64,000 nucleotides of DNA from Conchocele bisecta (Eukaryota; Mollusca; Bivalvia; Lucinida; Thyasiridae). Location: positions 113,682,067 through 113,746,066 of the forward strand of contig CM055265.1 of the NCBI GenBank assembly GCA_029237695.1, written 5' to 3'. Below, in pieces: positions 33,440-45,853 of the stretch; positions within the stretch are counted from its first letter, which is position 1; every line of letters begins with the position of its first letter. The position numbers and the translations under genes were made by a program. Under the pieces are notes generated by a model. It was given only the letters and a program-made list of their open reading frames with translations. It had not been told where the DNA came from and searched no databases.

Positions 33440-33885
33440 TTGTTTTTGTTTGTTGGGGTTTAACGGCCTATCAACAACTAAGGTCATTTGAGGCCAGTCA
33501 ATGGTTTAGTACTATCCCATATATTACCTGTACAAATGCGGGGAGGGGGGGGGGAATCCCAAAATTAGAACTGAATATTTACAATAAAAAAACAAACTAT
33601 ATTATATTCAGCCCTGAAATCAGAATAATCCTAATATGATGCCAGGTCCTCGCCACACCAGAATCACTTGGGCCACCCCCCCCCCCCCTCCTAAAAGCAG
33701 TAGGATCAGTAATAATCTTACTACTTTTATAATGGGCAATAACCCAATTCAACTCCCACGTAACAAAAGAGCCAAAGATAAAAACGTACCCGAGGGCCAA
33801 ACCAGGCAAATCGTGATTCCTATAAGCATGATAAGGAGGAATATCTACCGTTAATTTACGCCGTCGCATTCGCCCGACTCATGGA
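33440..33885. repeat. SINE-like repeat, family K, copy 5
   Basis: Complete, with G-run (33540..33555) and C-run (33677..33690) expansions. Confidence 0.7.
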
Positions 33886-34100
33886 CATGTAGTAAAATGG
33901 ACGTGAACAATCACTCTGTTGTGTTATCTGTGAACTTGAGATGGTGTAAGTGTGTGTGCATTTGTTGTACAATATGACATGCGCCATATGCCAAGATCAC
34001 ACAGCCAGCATGCCAAGCCCGCTGCAGTGCTATCAGTGAACACACTCACTGGTGCTGCACTCCGCACCGGTGTAAAATGTTTCATACTGAAATGCGCACC

Positions 34101-34220
34101 AGGGGCCCGTTTCACTAAACTTTGTACGACTAAAATGTTCGTAAGTGCAAATTTAGGATCGTCAGGAAATTTCAATAGAATATGCAGCCTATGCTCAATA
34201 AATGTAAATCCAGTAATTGT
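34101..34220. mobile_element. Family C, copy 4 (right end lost)
   Basis: The left end is normal, then it jumps to one palindrome arm (GCATATGCAGCC missing its partner). It is followed by a separate hairpin with ACACATTTTCGTCTAGTAAC arms at 34246..34312. Confidence 0.7.
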
Positions 34221-34354
34221 TCGGCTATATTCGGAAGATACATCAACACATTTTCGTCTAGTAACCGGCACAATAAATTAGTGCCCGTTACTAGACGAAA
34301 AATGTGTTTACACAACAGCTCTAAGTAGATCTGAGTGGTCTTTCATCAGGAAAT

Positions 34355-34598
34355 TGGGGGCCGTTTCACTAAACTTTGTATGACTAAAATGTCTGTAAGT
34401 GCAAAATTATGATAGTCTGTAAATTTCACATTAACAACGTTGTCTTGCGAACAATTATTGGATTTACATTTATTGAGCATAGGCTGCATATGCAGCCTAT
34501 GCTCAATAAATGTAAATCCATCAATTGAAATTTCCAGACGATCCTAAATTAGCACTTACGACCATTTTAGTCGTACAAAGTTTAGTGAAACGGCACCC
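34355..34598. mobile_element. Family C, copy 5
   Basis: Full length. The central palindrome (about 34458..34519) is perfect. Confidence 0.85.
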
Positions 34599-34903
34599 TG
34601 GTTAATTTTTCAATGTGAAACATTTTAAGTTGGCGTGGAGTGAAGCACCAGGGTTACTGGTGATGTCATATTTGTATGACCACCGACGGTGTTTGTTGCA
34701 TATACAGCCTATGCTCAATAAATGGTTCCTGGTGATGTCATTGGTGATGTCATTGGTGATGTCATATTTGCGTGACCAACGACGGTGTTTGTTGTAGCTA
34801 GCTGGCGTCCCGCGGCTTGTTGGCGGGATTCTCATACGATGGATTCCTCTGGACCTGCTGACTGGTATCATGTTAAAGATTAATTGGTTTTGTTTCTTTG
34901 TTC

Positions 34904-35304
34904 CAGAGCTCCAGATAAGGTGAGTATTTGTGTAAATATCCAATTAAAATTACCAAAAACCCGATTGAAATTAGAAGTAGGGAGTATCAAAAAGCAATGA
35001 AAAATTTGTGGTATCTTTATCATGCTACAGAAAACAATAAACAGACCACAAATATAGCATATTTTCTTATTTTTCCATGAAAACACATATTGGTATTTCA
35101 TTAGAATTGTCTCCAAGGAGACAATTCTAATGAATTACCAAGATGTGTTTTCATTTAGAAGCAAACTATTCAATAAGTGCGGTCTGCTGATATGTAAACA
35201 GTAGTGTGACTCTATTTTACACAATTAAAATTTTGAAATACCCAATTGCTTCAGAAATGATGGAGTGACAATACTCAATTACCGATTCCTAATCTGGAGC
35301 CCTG
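34904..35304. mobile_element. hAT-like MITE, family E, copy 3
   Basis: Complete, with a perfect central hairpin ATTAGAATTGTCTCCAAGGA. The flanks share TTTGTT only loosely. Confidence 0.78.
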
Positions 35305-35309
35305 TGTTT

Positions 35310-36215
35310 GTTGGAGTTTAACGGCCTATCAACAGCTAAGGTCATTTAAAGGTACATGCCCACTAAGTAGGCACAAAATGTTCTTTATAGGAATTATGTA
35401 AGTGTATGATTGTGTCACTATTCCACCAGTTCTATAGATTATGAGTACCCGGTATATAGAAACAAGCATTTAGTAAAAAAAAATTACTGATAGTGACGCG
35501 CGTCGGTATCAGGATATTTTCATGTGCAAATGAGGCATGGTATTTTTTAATTATTCATACTAATTAAATGTGTCACCTGAAAAAATAATATTTTCGACAG
35601 ATTATAAAGTATGATGATTTCACATCAAAAAATAAATACACAGTTTAAATAGTAATGTCCGTTAATATTTTAAGGAAATACGGTTATCGCCCTTGATATT
35701 AGTGTGGAAAGTTACATGTATAATAATGCCAATCAATATGTGGGGTAATGGTGAATGAATGTTTATTTTGCCAGATGATGTCTCTGATATAAAGAACATT
35801 TTGTGCCTACTGAGTGGGCATGTACCTTTAAGACCGGGTCAATTGGTTTAGTACTAAATCCCATATATTACCTGTAAAAGTACATGTTCAAGTACATGTA
35901 CAAATGGGGGTAAAATCCCAAAATCCAAACTGAATATTTACAATGAACAAGAATTCCGCGGGATCAAATGTCTCGCCATGTTCCGCCTTGACCTAGACCC
36001 TGGACCTCGCCACACCAGAATCACTTGGACCCCTCCCAAAAGCAGCAGGATCAGTAATAATCTTACTACTTTTATAATGGGCCATAACCCAATTCAACTC
36101 CCAGGTAACAAACGTGCCAAAGATATCAAACGTACCTGAGGGTCAAACCAGGCAAATCGTGATTCCTATAAGGAGGAACCCCCACCGTTAATTTACGCCG
36201 TCGCGTTCTAAAGAT
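35310..36215. repeat. Family K, copy 6, split by F4
   Basis: The K head stops at GCTAAGGTCATTTAA and resumes at TTAAGACCGGGTCAATTGG after F4. Other K copies read continuously through this TTAA. Confidence 0.75.
35350..35827 (-). mobile_element. Family F, copy 4 (nested in K)
   Basis: TTAA at 35346..35349 and 35828..35831. Reverse orientation, full length. Confidence 0.88.
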
Positions 36216-36360
36216 TAATTGGATTTACTGACACTTCACAGGGTCTCAAATATGCATACTGAACACAATACAATATATTTGGATAAAATTTGTCCCAATA
36301 CTTGGGAGTTATTATGGTAAACTAGAAAACATCGCCTATTGGCAGATGAATGACACCACA

Positions 36361-36560
36361 GGGGGCCATTTCACTAAACTTTGCACAACTAAGATGTTCG
36401 TAAGTGCAAATTTAGGATCGTCTGGAAATTTCTATTGATGGATTTACATTTATTTAGCATAGGCTGCAATAAATGTAAATCCAATAATCATTTACAAGAA
36501 AACATTGTTAATGTGAAATTTTGCACTTACAAACATTTTAGTTTAGTGAAACGGGCCCCT
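36361..36560. mobile_element. Family C, copy 6
   Basis: Shortened palindrome. It keeps the empty TTAA site CATTGTTAATGTG used as reference for D6. From 36561 to 37235 I see no gene, only a degraded relic of the 44-bp unit near 37075..37130. Confidence 0.8.
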
Positions 36561-37235
36561 GGAAAATACATTTTATGGCAAAGGGAGATAACTCCAAATT
36601 TGACTTTGGTCAATCAAACCCGACGTTCAATAGGTGTACATAATTTTGATAAAGGATACATGGAACTGCTCAGGTCGTGTAGCTGAAATGGAAGGGTATA
36701 CAGTGTCATCGGTGATTATACAACAATTCCGCCATGGAATCAGTGTCGCCCCTACCGTGGCATTAACGTTTTTTGTGATGCTTTACTTTAGCACATGCCC
36801 ATGATCATGTTACAGTCAAATGATACAAAATTTCACATATGATTAAATTCATGCATCATGTAAACTACTTGGAATATTAAATACACATATGAGTAAAATT
36901 CTACGCAAATATATTGGCTACTCAATGCATTTTATTTAATTAAAATATGTACAATATATTTGAAGTAACATGCTAAGAAGCACAGTTACAAACACATGCA
37001 CGGCTATGAGATTTCAATGGGTGGGAGGTTTTCATTATACAAACATTATAATGTATCACTCATTTTGTGAGGTTTATATTATACCTACCCTATTAATCGT
37101 TTTAGCAAGGCTTTCGTTATACTAGTTGTATAACATGAAACATCAATATTCAATTATTTTTTAGCTGTTATTTCTGATTGAATATTTCCCAGGTCCGTCA
37201 GAAAGCAAAACTTGCGGTCAAGTGTTATTGGACTA

Positions 37236-37860
37236 TCATTATACCTACCGTATCAATAATTTTAATGAGGTGTTCGTTATACTCATACCTACCGTATCAA
37301 TAATTTTAGTCAGGTTTTCATTATACTCATACCTACCGTATCAATCATTTTAGTCAGGTTTTCGTTATACTCATACCTACCTTATCAATCATTTTAGTGA
37401 GGTGTTCGTTATGCTCATACCTACCGTATCAATCATTTTAGTCAAGTTTTCATTATACTCATACCTACCGTATCAATCATTTTAGTGAGGTGTTCGTTAT
37501 ACTCATACCTACCTTATCAATCATTTTAGTCAGGTTTCCGTTATACTCATACCTACCTTATCAATCATTTTAGTGAGGTGTTCGTTATACTCATACCTAC
37601 CTTATCAATCATTTTAGTGAGGTGTTCGTTATGCTCATACCTACCGTATCAATCATTTTAGTCAGGTTTTCGTTATACTCATACCTACCGTATCAATCAT
37701 TTTAGTGAGGTGTTCGTTATACTCATACCTACCTTATCAATCATTTTAGTCAGGTGTTCGTTATACTCATACCTACCTTATCAATCATTTTAGTGAGGTG
37801 TTCGTTATACTCATACCTACCTTATCAATCATTTTAGTGAGGTGTTCGTTATGCTCATAC
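37236..37860 (-). repeat. 44-bp exon/donor minisatellite (G), left block, about 14 units
   Basis: On the minus strand each unit reads TAACGAAAACCTGACTAAAA, then TGATTGATAAG, then GTAGGTATGAGT. This equals the last roughly 32 bp of CCDC28 exon 4 and the first 12 bp of its intron, donor included. The left block was separated from the main array by the 37861..48169 insertion. Units mix the GTCAGGTTTTCG and GTGAGGTGTTCG subtypes (plus strand). Confidence 0.95.
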
Positions 37861-38850
37861 AGAGTGGCCTGCGGTTCTCTTACCAGGCGAATTGCAATTC
37901 CTGGAGCGCAGGATTGCAATTCGCGTTCCCATTAATTGCAATTGGACAGCAATCGGACTGCAATCATGTGACTGCGGTCCAAAGAGTTGGTTGCGGAATT
38001 GCAATACTTATATCGCAGTTAGCGCTGCGCACCGCTTTTAATTGCAGTTTACTTTAAACTGCGAAAGAATGACCGCTTTACGCTGCGCTCTGCGGTCAAA
38101 CCAGCGGACCGCTCTGCTTGACCAATGCGGCAATAAAATCGAAATAGTTTACAAACGTATCCGTGTTCCAATCCAAAATGTTATCCCATCTATTTCATTC
38201 AAAGTGGCTAGAAAGTCCGCGGTATTGGTGATCTGTTTTTTTGGTGTGCAAATATAAAGCGGCGGGTTATTGCGAGACAAACAGTGAAACATTGACCTTG
38301 ACAATTTCTTGGACAAAACAAAATGTCGTCACTGCTGTTCCGAATATCAAGAACACATTAATAGACACCACCATACTCACAATATATTTATTTTCATATA
38401 AAATCAGATTATAATGTGTGGTCTACGGTATAATATTGCAAAACTAAGCATCAATTTTGCGTTTTGTTTACTTTTTCGTCGGTATTAAATTACGTTTTCC
38501 TATTCTGTTAACATTATTTCGACGCGATCCTATAGTCGACATGACAATTTCTGAGATCAACACAACCTTTCATAATGTCTTTCAGTTTCAAGCTGCAAGG
38601 AGACTGTGAATTGCATATTAACCATAATAACATGGTGAACATATTGATAATAATTTTAAAAGAAAAGCATATTTTAATTTTCGAAACCTGATCATAAACA
38701 AAATATTAAAAATTTATTTTGGAATTAGATTTATATTACTGCAAACGTTCTGTTCTGTTCTGGCTGTTGATTTCTATTGGCCCGAATCAAATTTTGTGAA
38801 GATAATATTTATTCCGGTGATAGCCATTTCTTTAAAATAAAACGGTTTAC

Positions 38851-39090
38851 TTGTGTCACAGAGTGAGAAAGATAAATAGCGGCCCGGAATCGAACCAGGG
38901 ACCTCATGTTTACCGTACCATGCCCATGGCTCTACCGAGCAAGCTAACAAGGCACACTTCATACACACTTCATCCCCATGGTCAGTTGCGTACTGTGACA
39001 TTCTTCTCCGCCAAATTGAAATTCCATATGTTTGGGTACAATTTGGGAGTATTTATCAGTCGCGGTCCTTTGTTGGGCAACAGAATACTC
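38851..39090 (-). repeat. tRNA-derived SINE, family W, copy 1 (family definition)
   Basis: On the minus strand an A-box-like TTAGCTTGCTCGGTAGAGCC and a B-box-like TGGTTCGATTCCGGGC sit at tRNA spacing, followed by CTTTCTCACxCTGTGACA. A second head-like block follows. Non-coding. Other copies: 39395..39560, 61178..61330, 61440..61540, 61553..61720, 61740..61900. Confidence 0.65.
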
Positions 39091-39394
39091 AATTATCGTC
39101 CGTACCCAGAGTTCCGGTGCTCCATAGGTTTTTCCTGCAGAGTACCGAATCGGATCTCAATCGCGCTTTAGGTGTTAACTGTGACATATTTTTCTGTACT
39201 TATTACACAGAAATGAATAAGTATAATACTGACATTTCTTTCAATTGAAAAATACAGAAAATATGTCGCAATTAACAGTTGAAGTGCAAATCAGATGTGA
39301 TTTGGTACTTTGCAGGGGAAACCTACGGAGAGCACCATTATAAACTCTCGGTACGGACGATGCGGGAGTATTCTGCAGAGTTACTTCCCGCAAC

Positions 39395-39560
39395 TACGTT
39401 GGGCGCTAAATGTCACAGGGTGAGAAAGATGTGCACCAGCCCGGAATTGAACTGGGGATCTCTCGTTTACCACACCATCGCTCTACCTGCTGAGCAAACC
39501 GGGCACAAATACACACTTATTCACCATAGTGATCACTTCATTCAACCAAAAATTCACAAG
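39395..39560 (-). repeat. tRNA-derived SINE, family W, copy 2
   Basis: B-box-like CAGTTCAATTCCGGGCTGG on the minus strand. From 39561 to 40170 nothing is recognised. Confidence 0.6.
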
Positions 39561-40169
39561 CTAGAAGTTATGCCAAATTATTACAGTCAACGTCACAGAT
39601 TATGCTCTTGGCGACATTAGCGGACACAAATTTGTCCATCAATTTGATCAAATAAACAACGGAATCTGACAGATAACACTACGACGGCGCATGGAAACAT
39701 CATTATTCTGGTACTTGGAATCAAAATGGTGGATATTAAGATCAATATGCGAGGCGCTGACGGAACCTTTAACATTTTTTATTACGATAGCAGCTACAGG
39801 GATTGTTGGACGCATTTATTTAGAGAAACAAGAGATTACATTGGATTGGATAATATACTAAGTGACATTTTGTTCTAACGTACACCAACATAGAGGATTA
39901 AATTTGCGACAATGTTGGATTCTGGATTTTGTGGACAGTTGACAGAAATCGGAGCTGGATAAGAACCGACAGACGTGATTCTGAATATGCGTGCTTGGTC
40001 TGTGGTTTTTCTTCCAGATCATGTCATGCATGTTTTAATTTCATGTCGTGTCAAAGCAGCACTATTGAATATAATGAATAACTTTAATATTCTACACCAG
40101 AATTAAAGTTCATTCATCGTCTGATGTGTAACTGATAAATTAAGGTAAGTTACTTGTATATGACAACTT

Positions 40170-40745
40170 TTGCCTCACCACGATAGTGGAGGGGGCATTT
40201 AGTGTTACCCTTGACCTTGTCCGTTCTTCCGTCCGTCACCAACCTAGTAACTCGAAAAACTTTTAAAAAAACCGTAATAGCTACATACATGTACCTGAAA
40301 CTTGGTACATGTATGTTTGATTCGACCCCATGGTCATGGATTATCTCCCCCTTTTCAAGTTAGAATTTTCCAATTTTGTCTTGTAGCTCGTAAAACTTTT
40401 AAACCCTAATAGCTACACACCTGAAACTTGGTATGTCCTTATGATGAGTAGATTTGCAAAGTTTATTTTCATTCGACCCCCGAGTCATGGATTATCTCCC
40501 TCTTTTTGAATTAGAATTTGAACATTTTGCCTTGTAACTCGTAAAACTTTTGTAACAGCTACAGCACTGAAATTTGATATGTAGCTTCCTTATGATGAGT
40601 AGATGCGGAAAGTTTATTTCGATTTTTGATTCGAACCCCGTGTCATGGATTATCTCTCCCTTTTGGACACTGGAATTTTGCCTCGTTTACTATCAAAGCG
40701 ATATGTGGGGTATCCGTGTTCTATGAACACATTTTCTAGTTTAGT
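40170..40745. repeat. Dispersed repeat, family U, with three internal units
   Basis: Ends CCTCACCACGATAGTGGAGG and GTTCTATGAACACATTTTCT. Inside, a unit of about 155 bp with GTAACTCGTAAAACTTTT and GTCATGGATTATCTCCC repeats three times. An internally deleted copy sits inside F8 at 54063..54222. Confidence 0.65.
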
Positions 40746-40868
40746 TATCTCCCTTTGTTTTTTCGCGCACTGATTTGTCCGGAGCATAACGCGAACACCC
40801 TTTGCAATATTTTTTATGAAACTTAACACATGCATAGGTCTCACTGGACAGGGCGGAGCTAGCGTTAA

Positions 40869-41361
40869 AGGTACATGCCCACTCAGTAGGCACAAAATGT
40901 TCTTTATGTCAGAGACATCATCGGAGACATTTTCTGGCCAGATAAACAATCATTTACCATTACCCACGTATTGTTTGGCATTATTATACATTTTATATCA
41001 GAAGAAAATTTCCACATTGATATCAGGGACGATAACCGTGTTTCCTTAAAATGTTAACGGACATTACATTTATTCTCTGTATTTAATTTTTGATGTGCAA
41101 TGATCATACTTTATAATCTGTCAATTTTTTTTTCAGTTGATGCATTTAATTTATAGTATATATATTATAAAATATCATGCCCCATTTGCACATGAAAATA
41201 CCGATACCACCGCGCGTCACTATCAGTAAAATAAATATTACCAAATGATTATATCTGTATAGCGGGCACTCGTAATGTTTATAACTAGTGGAATAGTGAC
41301 AATTATACACTTATTTAATTCCAATAAAGAGCATTTTAGCCTACTGAGTGGGCTTGCACCT
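40869..41361. mobile_element. Family F, copy 5
   Basis: TTAA at 40865..40868 and 41362..41365. Full length. Confidence 0.87.
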
Positions 41362-41382
41362 TTAAAAAGGGGTTGGACAATT

Positions 41383-42215
41383 GTTGTCGCGACCGCCTGC
41401 GGACAGTGCGATATAGTCTGCACATTGACGTCCATCTGTATTTTTTTTGCCGAGCCTGCTTGCGGAAAGCGAGACTTAGTGATCACAATGACGTCCGTGC
41501 GTCAGTCCGTCCGAAATCGTGTATGTTTTTAAATACCATATCCTAAGTCACATTGACTTGAAACATCAAATGCTTATTAGTCATCATCCTATATTCATTC
41601 TGTGTCCCACTCATGCGGCCCCTGTGCCCCAAAGTCAAGGTCAAATGACTTTGAAATTTTTGTTAAAGTTTTTGCATACCTTATATCTCCACAACACTTA
41701 CCCAGATTTGCTTCAAACTTCAGATAATTCTTTATTATCATCCATATTTTCATATTATAGCCCACGCATGCGACCCACATGCCCAAGATCAAGGTCAAAT
41801 GACTCAAATTTGCGTTAAAGCTTTTACATACGTTAATTCAAACTTCAAATAAATATACTCCGACACCATCAAATGCCTCGGTGGGCTCAACATGCGGGCC
41901 ATGGTCATCTGGTTTTTATTTACCGTAGGTTAAAGTTTTTAAGAACACTATATCTCAGAAACAGCTTCGCCAATTCACTCGAAGCTTCACATGTGTGTTT
42001 ATCATCATCCTTATTTTTCATTCTATGCTCAACCCCTGCAACCCCTGTGCCCAATATCAAGGTCAAATTACTTTGAAATTTACCTCAAAGTTTTTGACAT
42101 GCCTGCATGTGGACAGTGCGATATAGTTGTCACATTGGCCTACATACGTACGTACATCCATATGTACGTCACTTCGTGCGTCCGGTTAAATTTTTTTGAT
42201 TTAAGGTTAAAGTTT
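41383..42215. repeat. Dispersed repeat, family V, long copy
   Basis: Starts with GCGACCGCCTGCGGACAGTG and contains three to four diverged units ending in AAGGTCAAATGACTT. The empty target AGTTTTTAAGAACACTATAT of F6/F7 is at 41933..41952. Non-coding. Confidence 0.65.
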
Positions 42216-42219
42216 TTAA

Positions 42220-42591
42220 AGGTACATGCCCACTCAGTAGGCACAAACTGTTCTTTATAGCAATTAAATAAGTGTATAATTGTGTCACTATTCCACCAGT
42301 TCTAAAAATTATGTGTGCCCGCTATCCATATATAATCATTTAGTAATATTTATTTTACTGATAATGACTAGCAGTGGTATCAAGCTATTTTCATATTCAA
42401 ATGAGGCATGATATTTTTATGCTACCGGGTTTCGAAGAAACGGGTGGCATATAGTGTTTGGACCGTCCTTCCGTCCGTCCGTCTGTCCGTCACACTTTTC
42501 GGTTAACCACTTTGTCACAGTTTCTCAAATATGCTGCAGGTGGCATCCGCGTTCGACAGACGCATTTCTTGTTTTTAATAATTTATGCTAA
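42220..42591 (-). mobile_element. Family F, copy 6 (partial, with an inserted U-like repeat)
   Basis: Begins after TTAA 42216..42219 and stops at CTAATTAA where F7 begins. A U-like repeat (42419..42572, ends CCGGGTTTCGAAGAAACGGG and GACGCATTTCTTG) is inserted in its AT-rich middle. Confidence 0.75.
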
Positions 42592-42595
42592 TTAA

Positions 42596-43115
42596 AGGTA
42601 CATACCCACTCAGTAGGCACAACAATTAAAGTTATGTGTATTCTCAGTTATTTGTAGGAATTAAATAAGTGTATAATTTTGTCACTATTCCACCAGTTCT
42701 AAACATTACGAGTGCCCGTTATATGGATATAATCATTTAGTAATGTTTATTTCACTGATAGTGACACGCGGTGATATCAGGCTATTTTCATAGGCAAATG
42801 GGGCATGATATTTTTTAATTACTTATACTAATTAAATGTGTTTCCCTGACATAAAAAATAATGTTTTTCGACAGATTAAATAAAGTATGATCATTGCACA
42901 TCAAAAAATAAATAGTAATGTCTTGGTAACATTTTAAGGAAACACGGTTATCGCCCCTGATAGCAGTGTGGAAATTTACGTCTGATATAAAATGTATAAT
43001 AATGCCAAGAAATATGTGTATTAATGGTGAATTAATGTTCATTTTGCCCGAAAATGTCTCAGATGATGTCTCTGATATGAAGAACATATTGTGCCTACTG
43101 AGTGGGCATGTACCT
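42596..43115 (-). mobile_element. Family F, copy 7
   Basis: Starts at TTAA 42592..42595 and ends at TTAA 43116..43119, followed by V sequence GAACACTATATCTC. Its left end has an altered block (GTTATGTGTATTCTCAG). Confidence 0.8.
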
Positions 43116-43119
43116 TTAA

Positions 43120-43490
43120 GAACACTATATCTCTGAAACCGCTTCACCAATTCACTCGAAACTTCACATACAGTGTATTTGTCACCCACATTTTCATTAT
43201 TATTTATATGTGCCCAATATCACGGTCAAATTACTTTGAAATTTCCCTTAAAGTTTTTGTTGGGCCCGCTTGCAGACAGAGCGATATAGTTGGCACATTG
43301 GTGTGCATTCATGATAAAGTTTTTGGTTAAAGTGTTTTTTAGTTAAAGTTTTTGGGTATACTATCAAAGCCTTGGCGGGTGTGGCACGTTTTTAAGTCGA
43401 CGGGCTAAAGCTTTGTTGCAATAAAAAAAATTGTTTGTACTATCAAATGCCTCGGCGGGCACGACATGCAGGCCATGGCCATCTAGTTAT
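43120..43490. repeat. Dispersed repeat, family V, continuation
   Basis: Resumes the V sequence interrupted by F6/F7 and ends with GACATGCAGGCCATGGCCATCTAG. Confidence 0.6.
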
Positions 43491-43509
43491 TGTGGCAAGC
43501 GATTTGATC

Positions 43510-45006
43510 AGTCGGCCATCGCACCATGACTAGTTTAGCACTTGATCAGCCGGCCATCGCACCAGGACTAGTTTAGCACTTGATCAGTAGGCCATCGCAC
43601 CAGGACTAGTTTAGAACTTGATCAGTCGGCCATCACACCATGACTAGTTTAGCACTTGATCAGTCGGACATCGCTCCAGGAATAGTTTAGAACTTGATCA
43701 GTCGGCCATCGCACCAGGACTAGTTTAAAACTTGATCAGTTTACCATCTCACCAGGACTAGTAGAGCACTTGATCAGTCGGCCATCGCACCAGGACTAGT
43801 ATAGCACTTGATCAGTCGGCCATCGCACCGGGACTAGTTTAGCCCTTGATCAGTCGGCCATCGCACCAGAACAAGTATAGCACTCGATCAGTCAGCCATC
43901 GCACCATGACTAGTTTAGAACTTGATCAGTCGGCCATCGCTCCAGGACTAGTTTAGAACTTGATCAGTCGGCCATTGCTCCAGGACTAGTTTAGAACTTG
44001 ATCAGTCGGCCATCGCACCAGCCACCAGGACTAGTTTAGCACTTGATCAGTCGGCAATCTCACCATGACTAGTATAGAACTAGATCAGTCGGCCATCGCT
44101 CCAGGACTAGTTTAGCCCTTGGTCAGTCGGCCATCACACCAGGACTAGTTTAGCCCTTGATCAGTCGGCCATCGCACCAGTCTAGTGTAGCCCTTGATCC
44201 AGTCCGGCCATCGGCACCCAGGACTAGTTATAGAACTTGATCAGTCCGGCCATCCGCACCAGGACTAGTTTAGCCCATTGAATCAGTCGATCATGCCGCA
44301 CCAGGACCTAGTAGAGCACTTTGAATCAGTCTGCCATCGCACCCAAAAGTAGTATAGCGCTTGATTAGTCGCCCATTGCACCATCCCAGTATGCACTTGA
44401 TCAGTTGGCCATCTATCACCATGATCCCAGTATAGCACGTGATCAGTCGGCCATGCCGAGTATAGCACTTGATCAGTCGGCCATCGCACCAGGACTAGTA
44501 GAGCACTTGATCAGTCCTGCATCGCACCATAACTAGTATAGCGCTTGATCAGTCGCCCATTGCACCATGCCCAGCATAGCACTTGATCAATTGGCCATCT
44601 CACCATGCCCAGTATAGCACGTGATCAGTCGGCCATGCCGAGTATAGCACTTGATCAGTCGGCCATCACACCAGGACTAGTTTAGAACTTGATCAGTCGA
44701 CCATCGCACCAGGAATAGTTTAGCCCTTGATCAGTCGGCCATCGCACCGAGACTAGTTTAGCCCTTGATCAGTCGGCCATCGCACCACGACTAGTATAGC
44801 ACTCGATCAGTCGGCCATCGCACCATGACTAGTTTAGAACTTGATCAGTCGGCCATCGCACCACGACTAGTTTAGAACCTGATCAGTCGGCCATCGCACC
44901 AATACTAGTTTAGAACTTTATCAGTCGGCCATCGCACCAAGACTAGTATAGCACTTTATCAGTCGGCCATCACACCAGGACTAGTTTAGCACTTGATTAG
45001 TCGGCC
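43510..45006. repeat. 38-bp satellite (H), block 1, about 40 units
   Basis: The unit is CACTTGATCAGTCGGCCATC then GCACCAGGACTAGTTTAG. Variants use GAACTTG, CCCTTG or TATAGC. Not a CRISPR: there are no unique spacers, and it lies in a eukaryotic intron. Confidence 0.95.
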
Positions 45007-45853
45007 ACGTCATCCTGCGTTACAGAACAAGAAGTGGTTGGGAGGGGGGGATGGGGGGGGGGGGGGGGGAGGGGGGGGGGGGGGGGGGGTGGGGGGGGGG
45101 GGGGGGGGGGGGTGGGGGGGGGGTGGTGTAGTGTAGTCATAGACAAAAACTGGTGGTGGTGGTGATACACATTGTTCCCACTGTGGGATATAGACCGGAA
45201 CTTTTAGGACGCCAAATGTAGATGGCTGGTGTGTGTGGGGGATCATTGTTTTGTGTCCCCGGCGGTGGTGCGGAGTACAATGATGAATTACTGATGAATT
45301 ACTGTATTGAACACACGTGTATATGCACTGTCATACCGTACTTCACAATCCTCAGTTTTAAATTGTTTCTGTATCGTAAAACTGAACATTTATTCATTTT
45401 GAAAAACTTAAAATTGTGGCAGATGATTGAAATGAAAACCGGATGTTTACATGCGAAATGAACCGGTGCATCGGTATATTTTAACCGCACGATGACACAC
45501 TGTATATTCGTACCATATCGGTACGGATATATCGTATATACGAACGGATATCGTATGTTTTTGTATAATATTCGTATAGTACGTTCGTATAATGTAAACA
45601 AACTACTATACGATGATACGGTAAGTTTTTAACGGAAATAGCGAAAGAATGACCGCACAAACGGTATAGCGAAAGAATGACCGCACAAACTTGACCGCGA
45701 AAGAATTACCGCACAAACGGTATCGCGAAAGAATGACCGCAACAACGGGACCGCGATTGGACCGCAATTAGACTGCAATTTCAGAGCGGACGAATTGCAA
45801 TTCAACGACCGCTGGATTGCAATTCTTGGTAAGTGAATCGCAGGCGGGAGTGT
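45007..45853. repeat. Segment S, copy 1 (poly-G plus element end)
   Basis: Starts ACGTCATCCTGCGTTACAG, has a poly-G tract (45043..45124), a palindromic CGTATATACGAACGGATATC region, four GCGAAAGAATxACCGC repeats, and ends GCAGGCGGGAGTGT. Shared with 47403..48170. Confidence 0.9.

Noticed and set aside
36900..37235. CCDC28 terminal exon left of the array
   Set aside because: The minus strand shows no SIQKLHL-like helix or good acceptor; only a decayed 44-bp unit near 37075.
38160..43490. Search for a transposase in the 10.3-kb insertion
   Set aside because: No DDE/D-like or helicase-like motif was found in either strand; frames there are SINE, F or V sequence.
45010..45246. Proline-rich frames on the minus strand (also 47416..48084)
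   Set aside because: They translate the poly-G tracts of segment S. The shared stretch TFGVLKVPVYIPQWEQC reflects a recent DNA duplication rather than protein conservation.
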